Shown piece after piece: positions 16,166 through 24,126 of a DNA stretch of 32,882 nt. Made by a program: the position numbers and the translations under genes. Under the pieces are notes generated by a model. It searched no databases and was not told where the DNA came from. It saw only the letters and a list, made by a program, of their open reading frames with translations. Position 1 is the stretch's first letter. Each line of letters begins with the position of its first letter. Origin of the DNA: Micromonospora sp. NBS 11-29 (GTDB lineage: Bacteria; Actinomycetota; Actinomycetes; Mycobacteriales; Micromonosporaceae). The stretch covers positions 706,169 through 739,050 of the forward strand of contig NZ_NAPR01000004.1 in NCBI RefSeq assembly GCF_002140155.1, read 5' to 3'.

Positions 16166-16914
16166 GACAGCTCCTGGCCCGTCGCCGTCCGGCCGCCGAC
16201 GACCTCGACGAAGACCTCCTCCAGCGACCGCTCGCCGCGTACCTCCGCCAGCGTGCCCACCCGCTTGATCCGGCCGTCGGCGAGGATCGCCACATGCGAG
16301 CAGAGCCGCTCGACCACCTCCATGACGTGACTGGAGAAGATCACCGTGCCGCCGCCGGTCACGTACCGGTGCAGGATGTCGCGGATCAGCGCCGCCGAGA
16401 CCGGGTCGACCGCCTCGAACGGCTCGTCGAGCACCAGCAGTCGCGGACCGTGCAGCAGCGCGCAGGCCAGGCCGATCTTCTTCTTCATGCCGGCCGAGTA
16501 GTCGACCACCAGCGTACGGCCGGCGTCGCTGAGCGCCAGCACGTCGAGCAGCTCCGTCGCCCGCTGGTCGACCACCGCCGGGTCCATGCCGCGCAACAGA
16601 CCGTGGTACGCCAGCAGCTCCGCCCCGCTCAACCGGTCGAACAGCCGCACGCCGTCCGGCATCACGCCGAGCAGGCTCTTCGCGCGGACCGGATCGGCCC
16701 AGACGTCGTACCCCAGCACCCGGGCCTCGCCGGCGTCGGGCCGCAGGAGGCCGACGGCCATGGAGAGGGTCGTGGTCTTGCCGGCCCCGTTCGGGCCGAG
16801 CAGGCCGTAGAACGAGCCGGTCGGCACGGCCAGGTCGACGCCCGCCACCGCGATCTTGGTGTCGAAGCGCTTGGCCAGGCCACGGAGGGAGAGGGCCGGG
16901 GGCTGATCCGTCAT
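16150..16914 (-). CDS. ABC transporter ATP-binding protein
   Basis: A 254-residue nucleotide-binding subunit. It has Walker A GPNGAGKT, a Q-loop region in LLGVMPDGVRLFDRLSG, Walker B LLVLDEP followed by FEAVD, and the switch His in SSHVMEVVE. The signature YSAGMKKKIG departs from LSGGQ, as in several ABC-2 exporter families. ATG at 16914 follows TACCGT by 6 nt with no ribosome-binding site, suggesting a leaderless start. It is first in a three-gene operon (ATPase, permease, SRPBCC). Confidence 0.93.
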   Translation of the reverse strand: MTDQPPALSLRGLAKRFDTKIAVAGVDLAVPTGSFYGLLGPNGAGKTTTLSMAVGLLRPDAGEARVLGYDVWADPVRAKSLLGVMPDGVRLFDRLSGAELLAYHGLLRGMDPAVVDQRATELLDVLALSDAGRTLVVDYSAGMKKKIGLACALLHGPRLLVLDEPFEAVDPVSAALIRDILHRYVTGGGTVIFSSHVMEVVERLCSHVAILADGRIKRVGTLAEVRGERSLEEVFVEVVGGRTATGQELSWLSR

Positions 16915-16965
16915 GGTCCGACGGTAGCCCGCCCCGGCCAGCACGCGCTCCCGCGCCCACGCCGA

Positions 16966-17023
16966 GGTGTTAAGCGGGGGCCCCTCCTATACCGGAGGCG
17001 TTAACAGGGTCCCCTTCCTTACA
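16966..17023. repeat. Dispersed palindromic repeat, copy 3
   Basis: It starts GGTGTTAAGCGGGGGCCCC, has the core TATACCGGAGGCGTTAACAG and ends in TCCCCTTCCTTACA. The TTA of CTTACA is the TAA stop codon of the minus-strand symporter gene, so the repeat overlaps the coding end. It lies between the ABC ATPase start and that symporter end. Confidence 0.85.
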
Positions 17024-18659
17024 AGCGGAGGGATTCGGGGGTGTGCAGGCGGAGCATGGTGGCGCCGACGTCGCGGGGCAGTCGCCGCCGGCTCGCCATC
17101 GAGACCACCACCATCACCGTGAACGCCAACGGCACCGTCCACGCCGCCGGCTGGGTGGTGAGCGTCGCCGGCCAACCGGTCAGCGGCGGCCCGAGCACGG
17201 TGAGCAGCACCGCGCCGATCGCCGCGCCGCCGCCGACCAGCACCCCGGCGGCGGCGCCCAGGTCGGTCAGGCCGCGCCACCAGATGCCGAGCACCAGCAG
17301 CGGGCAGAAGCTGGACGCGGCGACCGCGAACGCCAGCCCGACGACCTGCGAGACGTCCAGCCCGGAGACGTTCAAGGCGAGCACCGCCGGCACCGCGCCG
17401 GCGATCACCGTGGCGAGTCGGAAACCGCGGACCGAGCCTCGGCCTAGCACATCCGTGGAGATCACCCCGGCGACGCTGGTGAGCAGGCCGGACGAGGTGG
17501 AGAGGAAGGCCGCGAACGCCCCGGCGGCGACCAGCGCGGCGAGCAGCCGGCCGGTGGTGCCGTCGCCGAGCGCCGCGCCGGGCAGCAGCACCACCACCGC
17601 GTCGGTCTGACCGGTGACCAGCAGGTGTGGGGTGTAGATCCGGCCCAGCACGCCGTAGATCGTGGGCAGCAGGTAGAAGACGCCGACCAGGGCCAGCACC
17701 ACCAGCGTGGTGCGCCGGGCGGCGGCCCCGTCGGGGTTGGTGTAGAAGCGCACCAGTACGTGCGGCAGCCCCATCGTGCCCAGGAACGTGGCCAGGATCA
17801 GCGAGTACGTCGCGAACAGGCTGCGGTCGTCGTCGCCCGCGGTGTCCGGCAGCAGCCATTCGGTGGCGCCGATCGCCGCGCCGGACACCTCCGGCACCGG
17901 GTCACCGGCGGCGAAGTCGAGTCGGTCGCCGGGGCGTACCTCCCGCACGTCGCCGTCGGGCAGGGTGAGCGTCGCGCGGTGCTCGACCACCACGGTGGTC
18001 GCGGTCCGGAACGCCGGCCCGTCGGGCGGAGTCACCGCCGGGCGGGCGTCGGCCTGCCACTGCAACGCCAGGAAGATCGCGGGTACGGCGAGCGCGGTGA
18101 GCTTCAGCCAGTATTGGAACGCCTGCACGAAGGTGATCGCCCGCATGCCGCCCAGCGCCACGTTCGCGGTCACCACCACGGCCACCAGGAGCGCCCCGAC
18201 CGGGTAGGGCGACCCGGTCAACGTGGCCAGCGTCAGCCCCGCGCCCTGCAACTGCGGCACCAGGTACAACCAGCCGATGAAGATCACGAAGACGGTGGCG
18301 ATGGTGCGCAGCCGGCGCGAGCCCAGCCGCACCTCGCAGAAATCCGGCAGCGTGAACGCGCCGGAGCGGCGCAGCGGGGCGGCCACGAACAGCAGCAACG
18401 CCAGGTAGCCGGCGGCGAAACCGACCGGGTACCAGAGCACGTCGACGCCGTACTTGAGGATCAGCCCGGCCACGCCGAGGAAGCTCGCGGCCGACAGGTA
18501 CTCCCCGCCGATCGCGGCCGCGTTCCAGGTCGGGCTGACCGCGCGGGAGGCGACCAGGAAGTCGGACGTGGTGCGGGCCAGCCGCAAACCGTAGAAGCCG
18601 ATGCCGACGGTGACCAGCGTGACCGCGACGATCGCCGGGACCACGTACCCGTTGGTCAT
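17019..18659 (-). CDS. Sodium/solute symporter 2 (acetate-type) with long extracytoplasmic loop
   Basis: A 546-residue SSS transporter with about 13 helices, a paralogue of the gene at 9425. Shared blocks are DFLVASRAVSPTWNAAAIGGEYLSAASFLG (about 33-62), GMRAITFVQAFQYWLK, GTMGLPHVLVRFYTNPDGAAARR and STSSGLLTSVAG. Residues about 201-280 form a polar, beta-rich insertion containing TLTLPDGDVREVRPGDRLDF, roughly twice as long as the matching loop in the paralogue. ATG at 18659 overlaps the stop of the DUF485-like gene by one base. The TAA stop comes from a dispersed repeat. It likely transports a small carboxylate; the loop may alter selectivity. Confidence 0.9.
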   Translation of the reverse strand: MTNGYVVPAIVAVTLVTVGIGFYGLRLARTTSDFLVASRAVSPTWNAAAIGGEYLSAASFLGVAGLILKYGVDVLWYPVGFAAGYLALLLFVAAPLRRSGAFTLPDFCEVRLGSRRLRTIATVFVIFIGWLYLVPQLQGAGLTLATLTGSPYPVGALLVAVVVTANVALGGMRAITFVQAFQYWLKLTALAVPAIFLALQWQADARPAVTPPDGPAFRTATTVVVEHRATLTLPDGDVREVRPGDRLDFAAGDPVPEVSGAAIGATEWLLPDTAGDDDRSLFATYSLILATFLGTMGLPHVLVRFYTNPDGAAARRTTLVVLALVGVFYLLPTIYGVLGRIYTPHLLVTGQTDAVVVLLPGAALGDGTTGRLLAALVAAGAFAAFLSTSSGLLTSVAGVISTDVLGRGSVRGFRLATVIAGAVPAVLALNVSGLDVSQVVGLAFAVAASSFCPLLVLGIWWRGLTDLGAAAGVLVGGGAAIGAVLLTVLGPPLTGWPATLTTQPAAWTVPLAFTVMVVVSMASRRRLPRDVGATMLRLHTPESLRL

Positions 18660-19096
18660 CAGCGTTCCGGCCGCTGGACCAGGTCGACGAAGTCCTGCTC
18701 GTTGCGTTCGGCCAGCCGCACGTACGCCCAGCCGACCACGATCAGGAACGGGAAGGAGGCCACCCCGAGCAGCAGCCACGGCAGGTTGACCCCGAGCACG
18801 GTGACCCGGCCGACCGACGGCGCGATGGCGAACAGCCACGGCAGCCCGCCCAGCCCGATCAGCACCAGCAGGCTCAGCCGCAGCGCGAGCGAGAGTTGGG
18901 CGCGCATCAGCCCCTGCACCAGGGCCTCGCCGACCCGGGTCTGCTGGGCCAGCTCGGAGCGGGTGCGGTCGGCCCGGCTGCCCGAGCGGGAGACCTCGGC
19001 CAGCACGATCCGGGTCCGCTGCGGCGCGCGGGGGCCGGGGACGGCGGGCGCCTCGACGGGCCGTCCCGCCGGCTGCTGTTCGTCGGCTGCGGTCAT
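18659..19096 (-). CDS. DUF485-like small membrane protein 2, symporter partner
   Basis: A 145-residue protein with a Pro/Ala-rich cytoplasmic head, an Arg-rich amphipathic stretch and two membrane helices (LSLALRLSLLVLIGLGGLPWLF and LPWLLLGVASFPFLIVVGWAYV), ending YVRLAERNEQDFVDLVQ. Position and topology match the DUF485 partner at 11076, although sequence similarity is weak. ATG at 19096 lies 7 nt after GAGACT; a perfect TTGACA (19131-19126) stands 16 nt upstream of that, giving a promoter with a leaderless start. An array of DnaA-box-like 9-mers lies further upstream. Confidence 0.85.
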   Translation of the reverse strand: MTAADEQQPAGRPVEAPAVPGPRAPQRTRIVLAEVSRSGSRADRTRSELAQQTRVGEALVQGLMRAQLSLALRLSLLVLIGLGGLPWLFAIAPSVGRVTVLGVNLPWLLLGVASFPFLIVVGWAYVRLAERNEQDFVDLVQRPER

Positions 19097-19103
19097 CCCC
19101 GGC

Positions 19104-19131
19104 AGTCTCGCCTGCCCGGCGCGAATGTCAA
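19104..19131 (-). promoter_or_regulatory. Promoter of the DUF485/symporter 2 operon
   Basis: The -35 element TTGACA (19131-19126) is perfect. The spacer is 16 nt and the -10 element GAGACT (19109-19104) keeps the key A and final T. Seven bases separate it from the ATG at 19096. The consensus match is direct; activity is inferred. Confidence 0.55.
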
Positions 19132-19149
19132 GCGCAGCGGGGACAGCCC

Positions 19150-19222
19150 TGTGCACAACCTGTGGATAACCGCTCATACCTGTGGACAACCCGGTGGATG
19201 AACCCGGAGTCGTTGTGGACGA
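19150..19222. promoter_or_regulatory. Array of four DnaA-box-like 9-mers
   Basis: TGTGCACAA (19150), TGTGGATAA (19161), TGTGGACAA (19181) and TGTGGACGA (19214) lie in one orientation. The second and third are exact complements of the DnaA boxes TTATCCACA and TTGTCCACA; the others differ from the latter by one base. The offsets of 11, 20 and 33 bp are close to whole helical turns. The array sits 19-91 bp upstream of the TTGACA of the symporter promoter and ahead of the divergent Uma2 gene. Confidence 0.65.
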
Positions 19223-19266
19223 TCGAACGGAATGTCAGGGTGAGCCGGTAGAGAGGAGGTGTGACA

Positions 19267-19818
19267 GTGACCAGCCCGGCACGACCTGGCAGCGGTGACG
19301 CCTGGACGGTGGACGACCTCCAGGACCTCCCCGAGGACGGCCAGGACTACGAGATCTTCGACGGGAGCCTGCTCGTGTCCCCACACGCGGACGTCCGCCA
19401 CGGGGCGATCGCCAACCGCCTCCGCCGGCTCCTCGACCGGCAGGCACCGGCCGGCCTGCTCGTCGGGCAGGACGTCGGGGTCAGCGCGAAACGCTCGTCC
19501 TACTTCGTACCCGACGTCTTCGTCGCACACGAGGACGCCTTGGAGCGGGGCGGCGCGGCGCTCGCTCCCGCCGACGTGCTGCTCGTGGTCGAGGTCGTCT
19601 CCCCCGGCAATGCCGGCCGCGACCTGGTGCTCAAGCGTCACGAATACGGTGTGGCGGGCATTGGGCGATACTGGCTCGTGGAGCCGCGCAAGCAGACCGT
19701 GACCGTGCTGGAGAACGTCGGCGCAGGCTACCGTGAGTCGGCCGTCCTCTCCGTCGCCGACGTCTACCGCACCGATCACCCGTTCCCGCTCGTCCTGCCG
19801 GTCGCCGACATCTTCTGA
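19267..19818 (+). CDS. Uma2 family (DUF820) putative endonuclease
   Basis: A 183-residue protein with the PD-(D/E)XK-like Uma2 fold. WTVDDLQDLPEDGQDYEIFDGSLLV is the usual opening; then YFVPDVFVAHED carries the Asp, VVEVVSPGNAGRD the Glu, and LKRHEYGVAGIGRYWLVEP the Lys/Tyr helix. Uma2 proteins are widespread in actinobacteria and cyanobacteria, but their substrate is unknown. GTG at 19267 is preferred to GTG at 19261 because the strong GGAGGT at 19255-19260 touches the first but is 6 nt from the second. A strong hairpin follows the stop. Confidence 0.88.
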   Translation: MTSPARPGSGDAWTVDDLQDLPEDGQDYEIFDGSLLVSPHADVRHGAIANRLRRLLDRQAPAGLLVGQDVGVSAKRSSYFVPDVFVAHEDALERGGAALAPADVLLVVEVVSPGNAGRDLVLKRHEYGVAGIGRYWLVEPRKQTVTVLENVGAGYRESAVLSVADVYRTDHPFPLVLPVADIF

Positions 19819-19831
19819 ACACCGCCGAGCG

Positions 19832-19871
19832 CGCAACGGGGGCCGGTCCCGACGGAACCGGCCCCCTTGCG
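19832..19871. terminator. Strong bidirectional hairpin terminator
   Basis: The 5' arm CGCAA-C-GGGGGCCGGT pairs with ACCGGCCCCC-TTGCG, giving 15 base pairs with one bulged C and a 9-nt loop. It sits between the convergent Uma2 gene and the secreted repeat-protein gene, so it can end both transcripts. Confidence 0.8.
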
Positions 19872-19879
19872 TGTCGTGA

Positions 19880-21964
19880 TCAGTTGGTCGGGACCACCAG
19901 GTCCACGGTGAGCGTGCCGGTGGCCGGCACGACGAACAAGGCCAACTTGCGGGTGCCGTCCGGGTTGGTCACCAGGTAGCGGCCGGAGTAGTCCCGGTCG
20001 CCGGACCGGACGTCGTAGGTGAAGTAGACGCGCTGCTTGCCGGTGACCCGCAGGGTGAACCGGCCGTCCGACATCCAGCCCGCCCCGGCGATGTCACCGG
20101 TGTCGGCGCTGCGCGCGATCACGTAGCCGCTGGCGGACGGCGGGCCGCCCTGGAGCGTGAACGTGCCGGTCACCGTGCTGCCCGGCCGCATGGCGGTGTC
20201 GTGGGTCGCGGTGCCCCCGGCGGTCACCGTCACCGGGGTGGCGGTGAAGCGGCTGACCGCGTCACCGGACCAGTGAGCGGCGTGCGGGTTGCCGCTGAAC
20301 ACCACCGGCCAGGCGTACGGGCCGAGCCGGTCGAGCGTGTAGCGCCCCTGCGCGTCGGTGGTCGCGTCGTCGACGCCGACGCCGGGGTGGCCGGTGAGCA
20401 CCGAGACGTCGACCGAAGCCGCTGGTGCGCCGGTGGTCGCGTCGGTGACCGTACCGGTGATCCGGCCGGCCGGGTCGAGGCGCACCTGCGGGCCGGCGGT
20501 CACCGTGCCGACGGTGGCGGCGACGGTCGCGGCCTGCCGTTCGTCACCGGTGCCGCCCTCGGCACCCACCCACTGCCGGCCGTAACCGGCGGTGCCCGGG
20601 GTGGCGAAGAGCCGGTAGGTGCCGGCGGCCAGCGGGCCGACCCGGATCCGGCCGGCCCGGTCGCTGCAGTTCCCGTGCCCGTCCCGAAGCGCGGCCTGCT
20701 TGGGCAGGAAGGCGTCGACGCAGACGTCGGCGACCGGCCTGCCGGTGGCCCGGTCCACGATCGTGGTGCTGATGACCGCGCCCGGACGCAGCTTCGGAGC
20801 CACCTCGGTGGTCTGGCCGGCCACCACCTTCACCTTGCTGAGCTGACGGTTGAAGTGCAGGCCATCCGGTGCGTAGACGTAGAAGTCGTGCCGGCCCTGG
20901 GGCAGCCCGGTGAGGGTGACGACACCGGTGCCCCCGCTGCACGTCTCGTCGGAGCTGACGCAGAAGTCGGCCACCGGGGCGCCGCTGACCGAGTCGACGG
21001 CGGCGATCCGGACGGAGCCGGTGCCGAGCAGGGCGTCGGTGATCCGGGTGCGTTGGCCGCCCTGGACGACCACGAGGTTCGCGTCCTCGTAGTCGAGCTT
21101 GCCCCGGTAGTACTGCATCCGGTCGCCGGACTCGAACCGCACCTTGTACGACCCGGCCAGCAGCGCCGGCACGGTGAACGTGCCGTCCGCCCCGGTCCGG
21201 GTGTCGGCCCCGCCGTACATGTTGGCGGTGTTGACGGACACGTCGGCGTTGGCGAGCGGCTGGCCAGCCGTGGTGGTGAACCGGCCGCTGAGGCTGCCCA
21301 CTCCGAGCACCGTCTCGTCGACCGTGGTCTCGGCGTCGGCGGTCACCTCGTACCGGCCGGCATCGACCTCGTCGATCTTCCCGGGGGCGTACTGGGTCTG
21401 GTAGGAGCCCTCGATCGGCTGGAAGGAGAGGGTGTACGTGCCGGGCGTCGCGGCGATCCGGTACCGACCGTCCTCGTCGGTCGACCCGTACGCCTGCTCG
21501 TAGTCGTCGATCTTGGTGGCGTTGACGGAGAGCCAGGACACCGGTGCGCCGGAGGCCGTGGTGATCCGCCCGGTGAGCACACCCGTCGCGCGGAGCTGGT
21601 CGTCGGCGGTGGCGGTCCCGCCGCTGCTGACCGTCACCGGCTCGGCGTCCCACACCTGTGCCTTCTGCCGGTAGTACTGGGCCGGCAGGTCGACAGGATG
21701 GAATCCGACGAGGTAGCGCCCGCCGGCCAGGCCGCCGACCGACCACCGGCCGTCCGCGTCGGTGGTGGTCCAGCCGGCGGTCGCGTAGGTGTCGCTGTTC
21801 AACACCTCGACCTGGGCGTCGGCCGCGCCGACGCCCGTGCTGGTGGTCAGCCGTCCGCTGACCGTGCCGGTGGCCGCGGCCTGCGCCGGGGTGACCCCGG
21901 GCAGGACGACGGCACCGGTGACGACGGCCGCCAGGGCGGCCCGACGTACGAGGGAAAAACGCAT
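19880..21964 (-). CDS. Secreted protein with seven carboxypeptidase-regulatory-like repeats
   Basis: A 694-residue exported protein. The signal peptide MRFSLVRRAALAAVV... is cleaved near PAQA-A (about residue 29). The rest is a row of about seven beta-sandwich units, each opening with a G-x-[VIL]-[ST]-G-x-[VIFL]-T pattern: near SGRLTT, TGRITT, SGRFTT, VRIAAVD, STTIVD, TGTVTD and TGTFTL. Two units carry Cys pairs. There is no enzymatic domain, no LPXTG and no C-terminal helix, so it is likely a free or loosely bound surface protein. ATG at 21964 was chosen for the signal peptide. TATCCT at 22057-22052 may be its -10 box, leaving an ~80-nt leader. Confidence 0.87.
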   Translation of the reverse strand: MRFSLVRRAALAAVVTGAVVLPGVTPAQAAATGTVSGRLTTSTGVGAADAQVEVLNSDTYATAGWTTTDADGRWSVGGLAGGRYLVGFHPVDLPAQYYRQKAQVWDAEPVTVSSGGTATADDQLRATGVLTGRITTASGAPVSWLSVNATKIDDYEQAYGSTDEDGRYRIAATPGTYTLSFQPIEGSYQTQYAPGKIDEVDAGRYEVTADAETTVDETVLGVGSLSGRFTTTAGQPLANADVSVNTANMYGGADTRTGADGTFTVPALLAGSYKVRFESGDRMQYYRGKLDYEDANLVVVQGGQRTRITDALLGTGSVRIAAVDSVSGAPVADFCVSSDETCSGGTGVVTLTGLPQGRHDFYVYAPDGLHFNRQLSKVKVVAGQTTEVAPKLRPGAVISTTIVDRATGRPVADVCVDAFLPKQAALRDGHGNCSDRAGRIRVGPLAAGTYRLFATPGTAGYGRQWVGAEGGTGDERQAATVAATVGTVTAGPQVRLDPAGRITGTVTDATTGAPAASVDVSVLTGHPGVGVDDATTDAQGRYTLDRLGPYAWPVVFSGNPHAAHWSGDAVSRFTATPVTVTAGGTATHDTAMRPGSTVTGTFTLQGGPPSASGYVIARSADTGDIAGAGWMSDGRFTLRVTGKQRVYFTYDVRSGDRDYSGRYLVTNPDGTRKLALFVVPATGTLTVDLVVPTN

Positions 21965-22102
21965 CTGCGTCCCAACGTGAGGGTGGTGGGGCGCCCCCGC
22001 GCAGGCTTCGCCCACACCGACCCCCGCGCCCCGTCCGGGATCGGCTCGGTCAGGATAGGGGGCGGGTGTGACGTTCGTCGATCAGCTTGTCGACGCCGGG
22101 CG

Positions 22103-22864
22103 TCAGCGGCTCCAGTCCTGCTTGGCGGCGCGCACCAGCTTGTCCTTCAACTCCCGGGTGTGCCGACGGCTCACCGGCAGTTCGCTCCCGTCGATCACCA
22201 CCACGTAGCCGGAGTTGACCAGCCGCAGCTCCGCGATCAGCCGCAGTTGCACCAGGTAGGAGCGGTGGATCCGGACGAAGCCCGCGTCGGCCCAGCGCTC
22301 CGCGAGCGTGGCCAGCGACACCCGGACCAGGTGCGAGCCGTCCGCGGTGTGCAGCCGGGCGTAGTCGCCCTGCGCCTCCACCCAGCGCACCGCCGAACGG
22401 GGCAGCATCCGGGTGGTGCCGGCCAGCTCGATCGGGATGGTCGGATCCTCCTCCGCCCGGGCCAGCGCCGCCGGGTGCGACGGCACCACCCGCGAACCCG
22501 TCACCCGGCGCAGCGACTCGGCCAGCCGCTCGGCGCGGACCGGCTTGCGGACGTAGTCCGTGGCGCCCAGGTCGAATGCGTCGGCCGCGCCGTCGTCGTA
22601 CGCGGTGACGAAGACGATCGCCGGCGGCCGGGCGAACCGGCGCAGCACCCGGGCCAGCTCCATGCCGTCCAGGCCGGGCATCCGGATGTCGAGGAAGACC
22701 ACGTCCACGTCGTCGTCCCGGAGCACCCGCAGCGCCTCGGTCGCGTCGCCGGCCGTGTGCAACCGGGCCACCCGGGGATCGGCGCGCAGGTGGTAGGCCA
22801 GCTCGTCGAGAGCCGGCGGCTCGTCGTCCACCGCCAGCACCCGGAGGAATCCGGAGACCGTCAC
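22103..22864 (-). CDS. LytTR family response regulator
   Basis: A 253-residue response regulator. The receiver domain (about 8-122) has AVDDEPPALDELAYHL, the phospho-acceptor Asp in VVFLDIRMPGLDG, FVTAYDDGA and YVRKPV. The LytTR DNA-binding domain (about 140-250) contains WVEAQGDYARLHTADG, FVRIHRSYLVQL and LPVSRRHTRELKDKL. GTG at 22864 overlaps the stop of a 12-codon micro-ORF that links it to the kinase gene. LytS/LytTR pairs of this type are often linked to carboxylate or pyruvate transport, so the symporter operon 3 kb away is a plausible target; this is inference. Confidence 0.93.
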   Translation of the reverse strand: MTVSGFLRVLAVDDEPPALDELAYHLRADPRVARLHTAGDATEALRVLRDDDVDVVFLDIRMPGLDGMELARVLRRFARPPAIVFVTAYDDGAADAFDLGATDYVRKPVRAERLAESLRRVTGSRVVPSHPAALARAEEDPTIPIELAGTTRMLPRSAVRWVEAQGDYARLHTADGSHLVRVSLATLAERWADAGFVRIHRSYLVQLRLIAELRLVNSGYVVVIDGSELPVSRRHTRELKDKLVRAAKQDWSR

Positions 22865-22899
22865 CGCGCCGACCCGGCTCGCTCGCTCCGCTCGCTCAC
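22861..22899 (-). CDS. 12-codon micro-ORF bridging kinase and regulator genes
   Basis: Reads VSERSERAGSAR. Its GTG overlaps the kinase TGA (GTGA at 22896-22899), and its own TGA overlaps the GTG start of the regulator (GTGA at 22861-22864). The DNA is made of GAGCGAGCG-type direct repeats. It may serve only to pass ribosomes from one gene to the next; the peptide itself need not matter. Confidence 0.4.
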   Translation of the reverse strand: MSERSERAGSAR

Positions 22900-24116
22900 G
22901 ATGTAACCCGGACGCCGGGATGGAACTTCGGCACCCGCATGCTCACCTTCGTACCCGAGCCCAGGCCGGTCTCCACGACCAGGCCGAACCGGTCGCCGAA
23001 GGCCGACCGCAGCCGCTCGTCGACGTTGGAGAGGCCGACATGCTGCCCCGGGTCGTCGGTCGGGTCGCTGCCCGCGCCGGACACCTCGGCGATGCCGGCG
23101 GTCAGCGTCGTCGGATCCATCCCCACCCCGTCGTCCTCCACCGTGATGTGACACTCCGCGCCCGCGTCCCGGGCCTCGATGCTCACCATGCCGGTGCCCG
23201 GCTTGCGGGACAACCCGTGCCGGACCGCGTTCTCGACCAGTGGCTGGAGGCAGAGGAACGGCAACGTCACCGGTAGCACCTCGGGGGCGATCTGGAGGCG
23301 CACCTGGAGGCGTTCGCCGAAGCGGGCCCGCTCGATGGTCAGGTACCGGTCGATCGAGCGCAGCTCCTCGGCCAGCGTGGTGAACTCGCCGTGCGCCCGG
23401 AAGGAATAGCGGGTGAACTCGGCGAACTCCAGGATCAGCTCCCGGGCCCGTTCCGGGTCGGTGCGCACGAACGAGCCGATCGCGGTCAGCGCGTTGTAGA
23501 TGAAGTGCGGGCTGATCTGGGCGCGCAGCGCCCGCACCTCGGCCCGCGCCAGCCGCTCCCGGGACGAGTCCAGTTCGGCCAGGGCGAGCTGGTCGCCGGC
23601 CCAGTGCGCGGTTTCCAGGGTGGCCTGCACCAGGCCCGGCGCCGGCCGTTCGCCGGCCACCGCGACCAGCGCGCCGACCACCCGGCCGTCCGCGCTCAGC
23701 GGTGCCACCACCGCGCCGCGTACCGGACAGTCGACCAGGTCGCAGTGCAGTTCCGACTCGTGCAGCACGGTGGAGCGCCCGCTGTCGACCACCCGCCGGG
23801 CCGCCGCGACCAGTTGGTCGCCGTGGTGCGCGCCGCCCCCGTCGATGGCGAGCAGCGACTCCCGGTCCGTCAGCGCCAGCCCGGCCGCACCCACCAGGGC
23901 CCGCAGATGGCGTACGGCCTTCGCCGCGCCCGCCGCGCTCAGGCCGGCGCGCAGCGGCTCGGCGGCCAGCCCGGCGGTGTGCAGCACCTCGTACGTGGCC
24001 CGCTGGGTGGCCGTGGCGATGCCCCGTCGGGCGCGCAGCCGCAGCACCGCCCAGAGTGCCGCGGCCAGCGCGGTCACCAGCGAGACGACCGCGACGACGG
24101 ACGAGAGGTTGCCCAC
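22896..24116 (-). CDS. LytS-type sensor histidine kinase
   Basis: A 406-residue kinase. One N-terminal helix (VVAVVSLVTALAAALWAVL) precedes a GAF-like region (about 60-175, with CDLVDCPVRGAVVAPL). The His_kinase domain has the motif LRAQISPHFIYNALTAIGSF with the phosphorylated His, and a HATPase_c domain follows with LQPLVENAVRHGL, DDGVGM and HVGLSNVDERL. GTG at 24116 follows TAACGT by 7 nt; the TAA of that -10-like box is the stop codon of the sugar transferase gene. It may thus have its own leaderless promoter despite the 10-nt gap. The regulator gene is downstream. The Cys pair in the GAF region could sense redox state. Confidence 0.93.
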   Translation of the reverse strand: MGNLSSVVAVVSLVTALAAALWAVLRLRARRGIATATQRATYEVLHTAGLAAEPLRAGLSAAGAAKAVRHLRALVGAAGLALTDRESLLAIDGGGAHHGDQLVAAARRVVDSGRSTVLHESELHCDLVDCPVRGAVVAPLSADGRVVGALVAVAGERPAPGLVQATLETAHWAGDQLALAELDSSRERLARAEVRALRAQISPHFIYNALTAIGSFVRTDPERARELILEFAEFTRYSFRAHGEFTTLAEELRSIDRYLTIERARFGERLQVRLQIAPEVLPVTLPFLCLQPLVENAVRHGLSRKPGTGMVSIEARDAGAECHITVEDDGVGMDPTTLTAGIAEVSGAGSDPTDDPGQHVGLSNVDERLRSAFGDRFGLVVETGLGSGTKVSMRVPKFHPGVRVTS

Positions 24117-24126
24117 CGGCCGAACG

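Noticed and set aside
17625-19169. Long plus-strand frame opposite symporter 2
   Set aside because: Shadow frame with no recognisable domain, and it would cover two well-supported coding regions.
19150-19222. Replication origin
   Set aside because: Boxes are present, but there is no dnaA or dnaN nearby, only four boxes, and no AT-rich unwinding region; an actinobacterial oriC normally has many more boxes.
20201-22906. Very long plus-strand frame opposite the secreted protein and LytTR genes
   Set aside because: It is a mirror of high third-position GC on the other strand. It is rich in Arg, Gly, Pro and His with no domain, and it crosses two well-supported genes.
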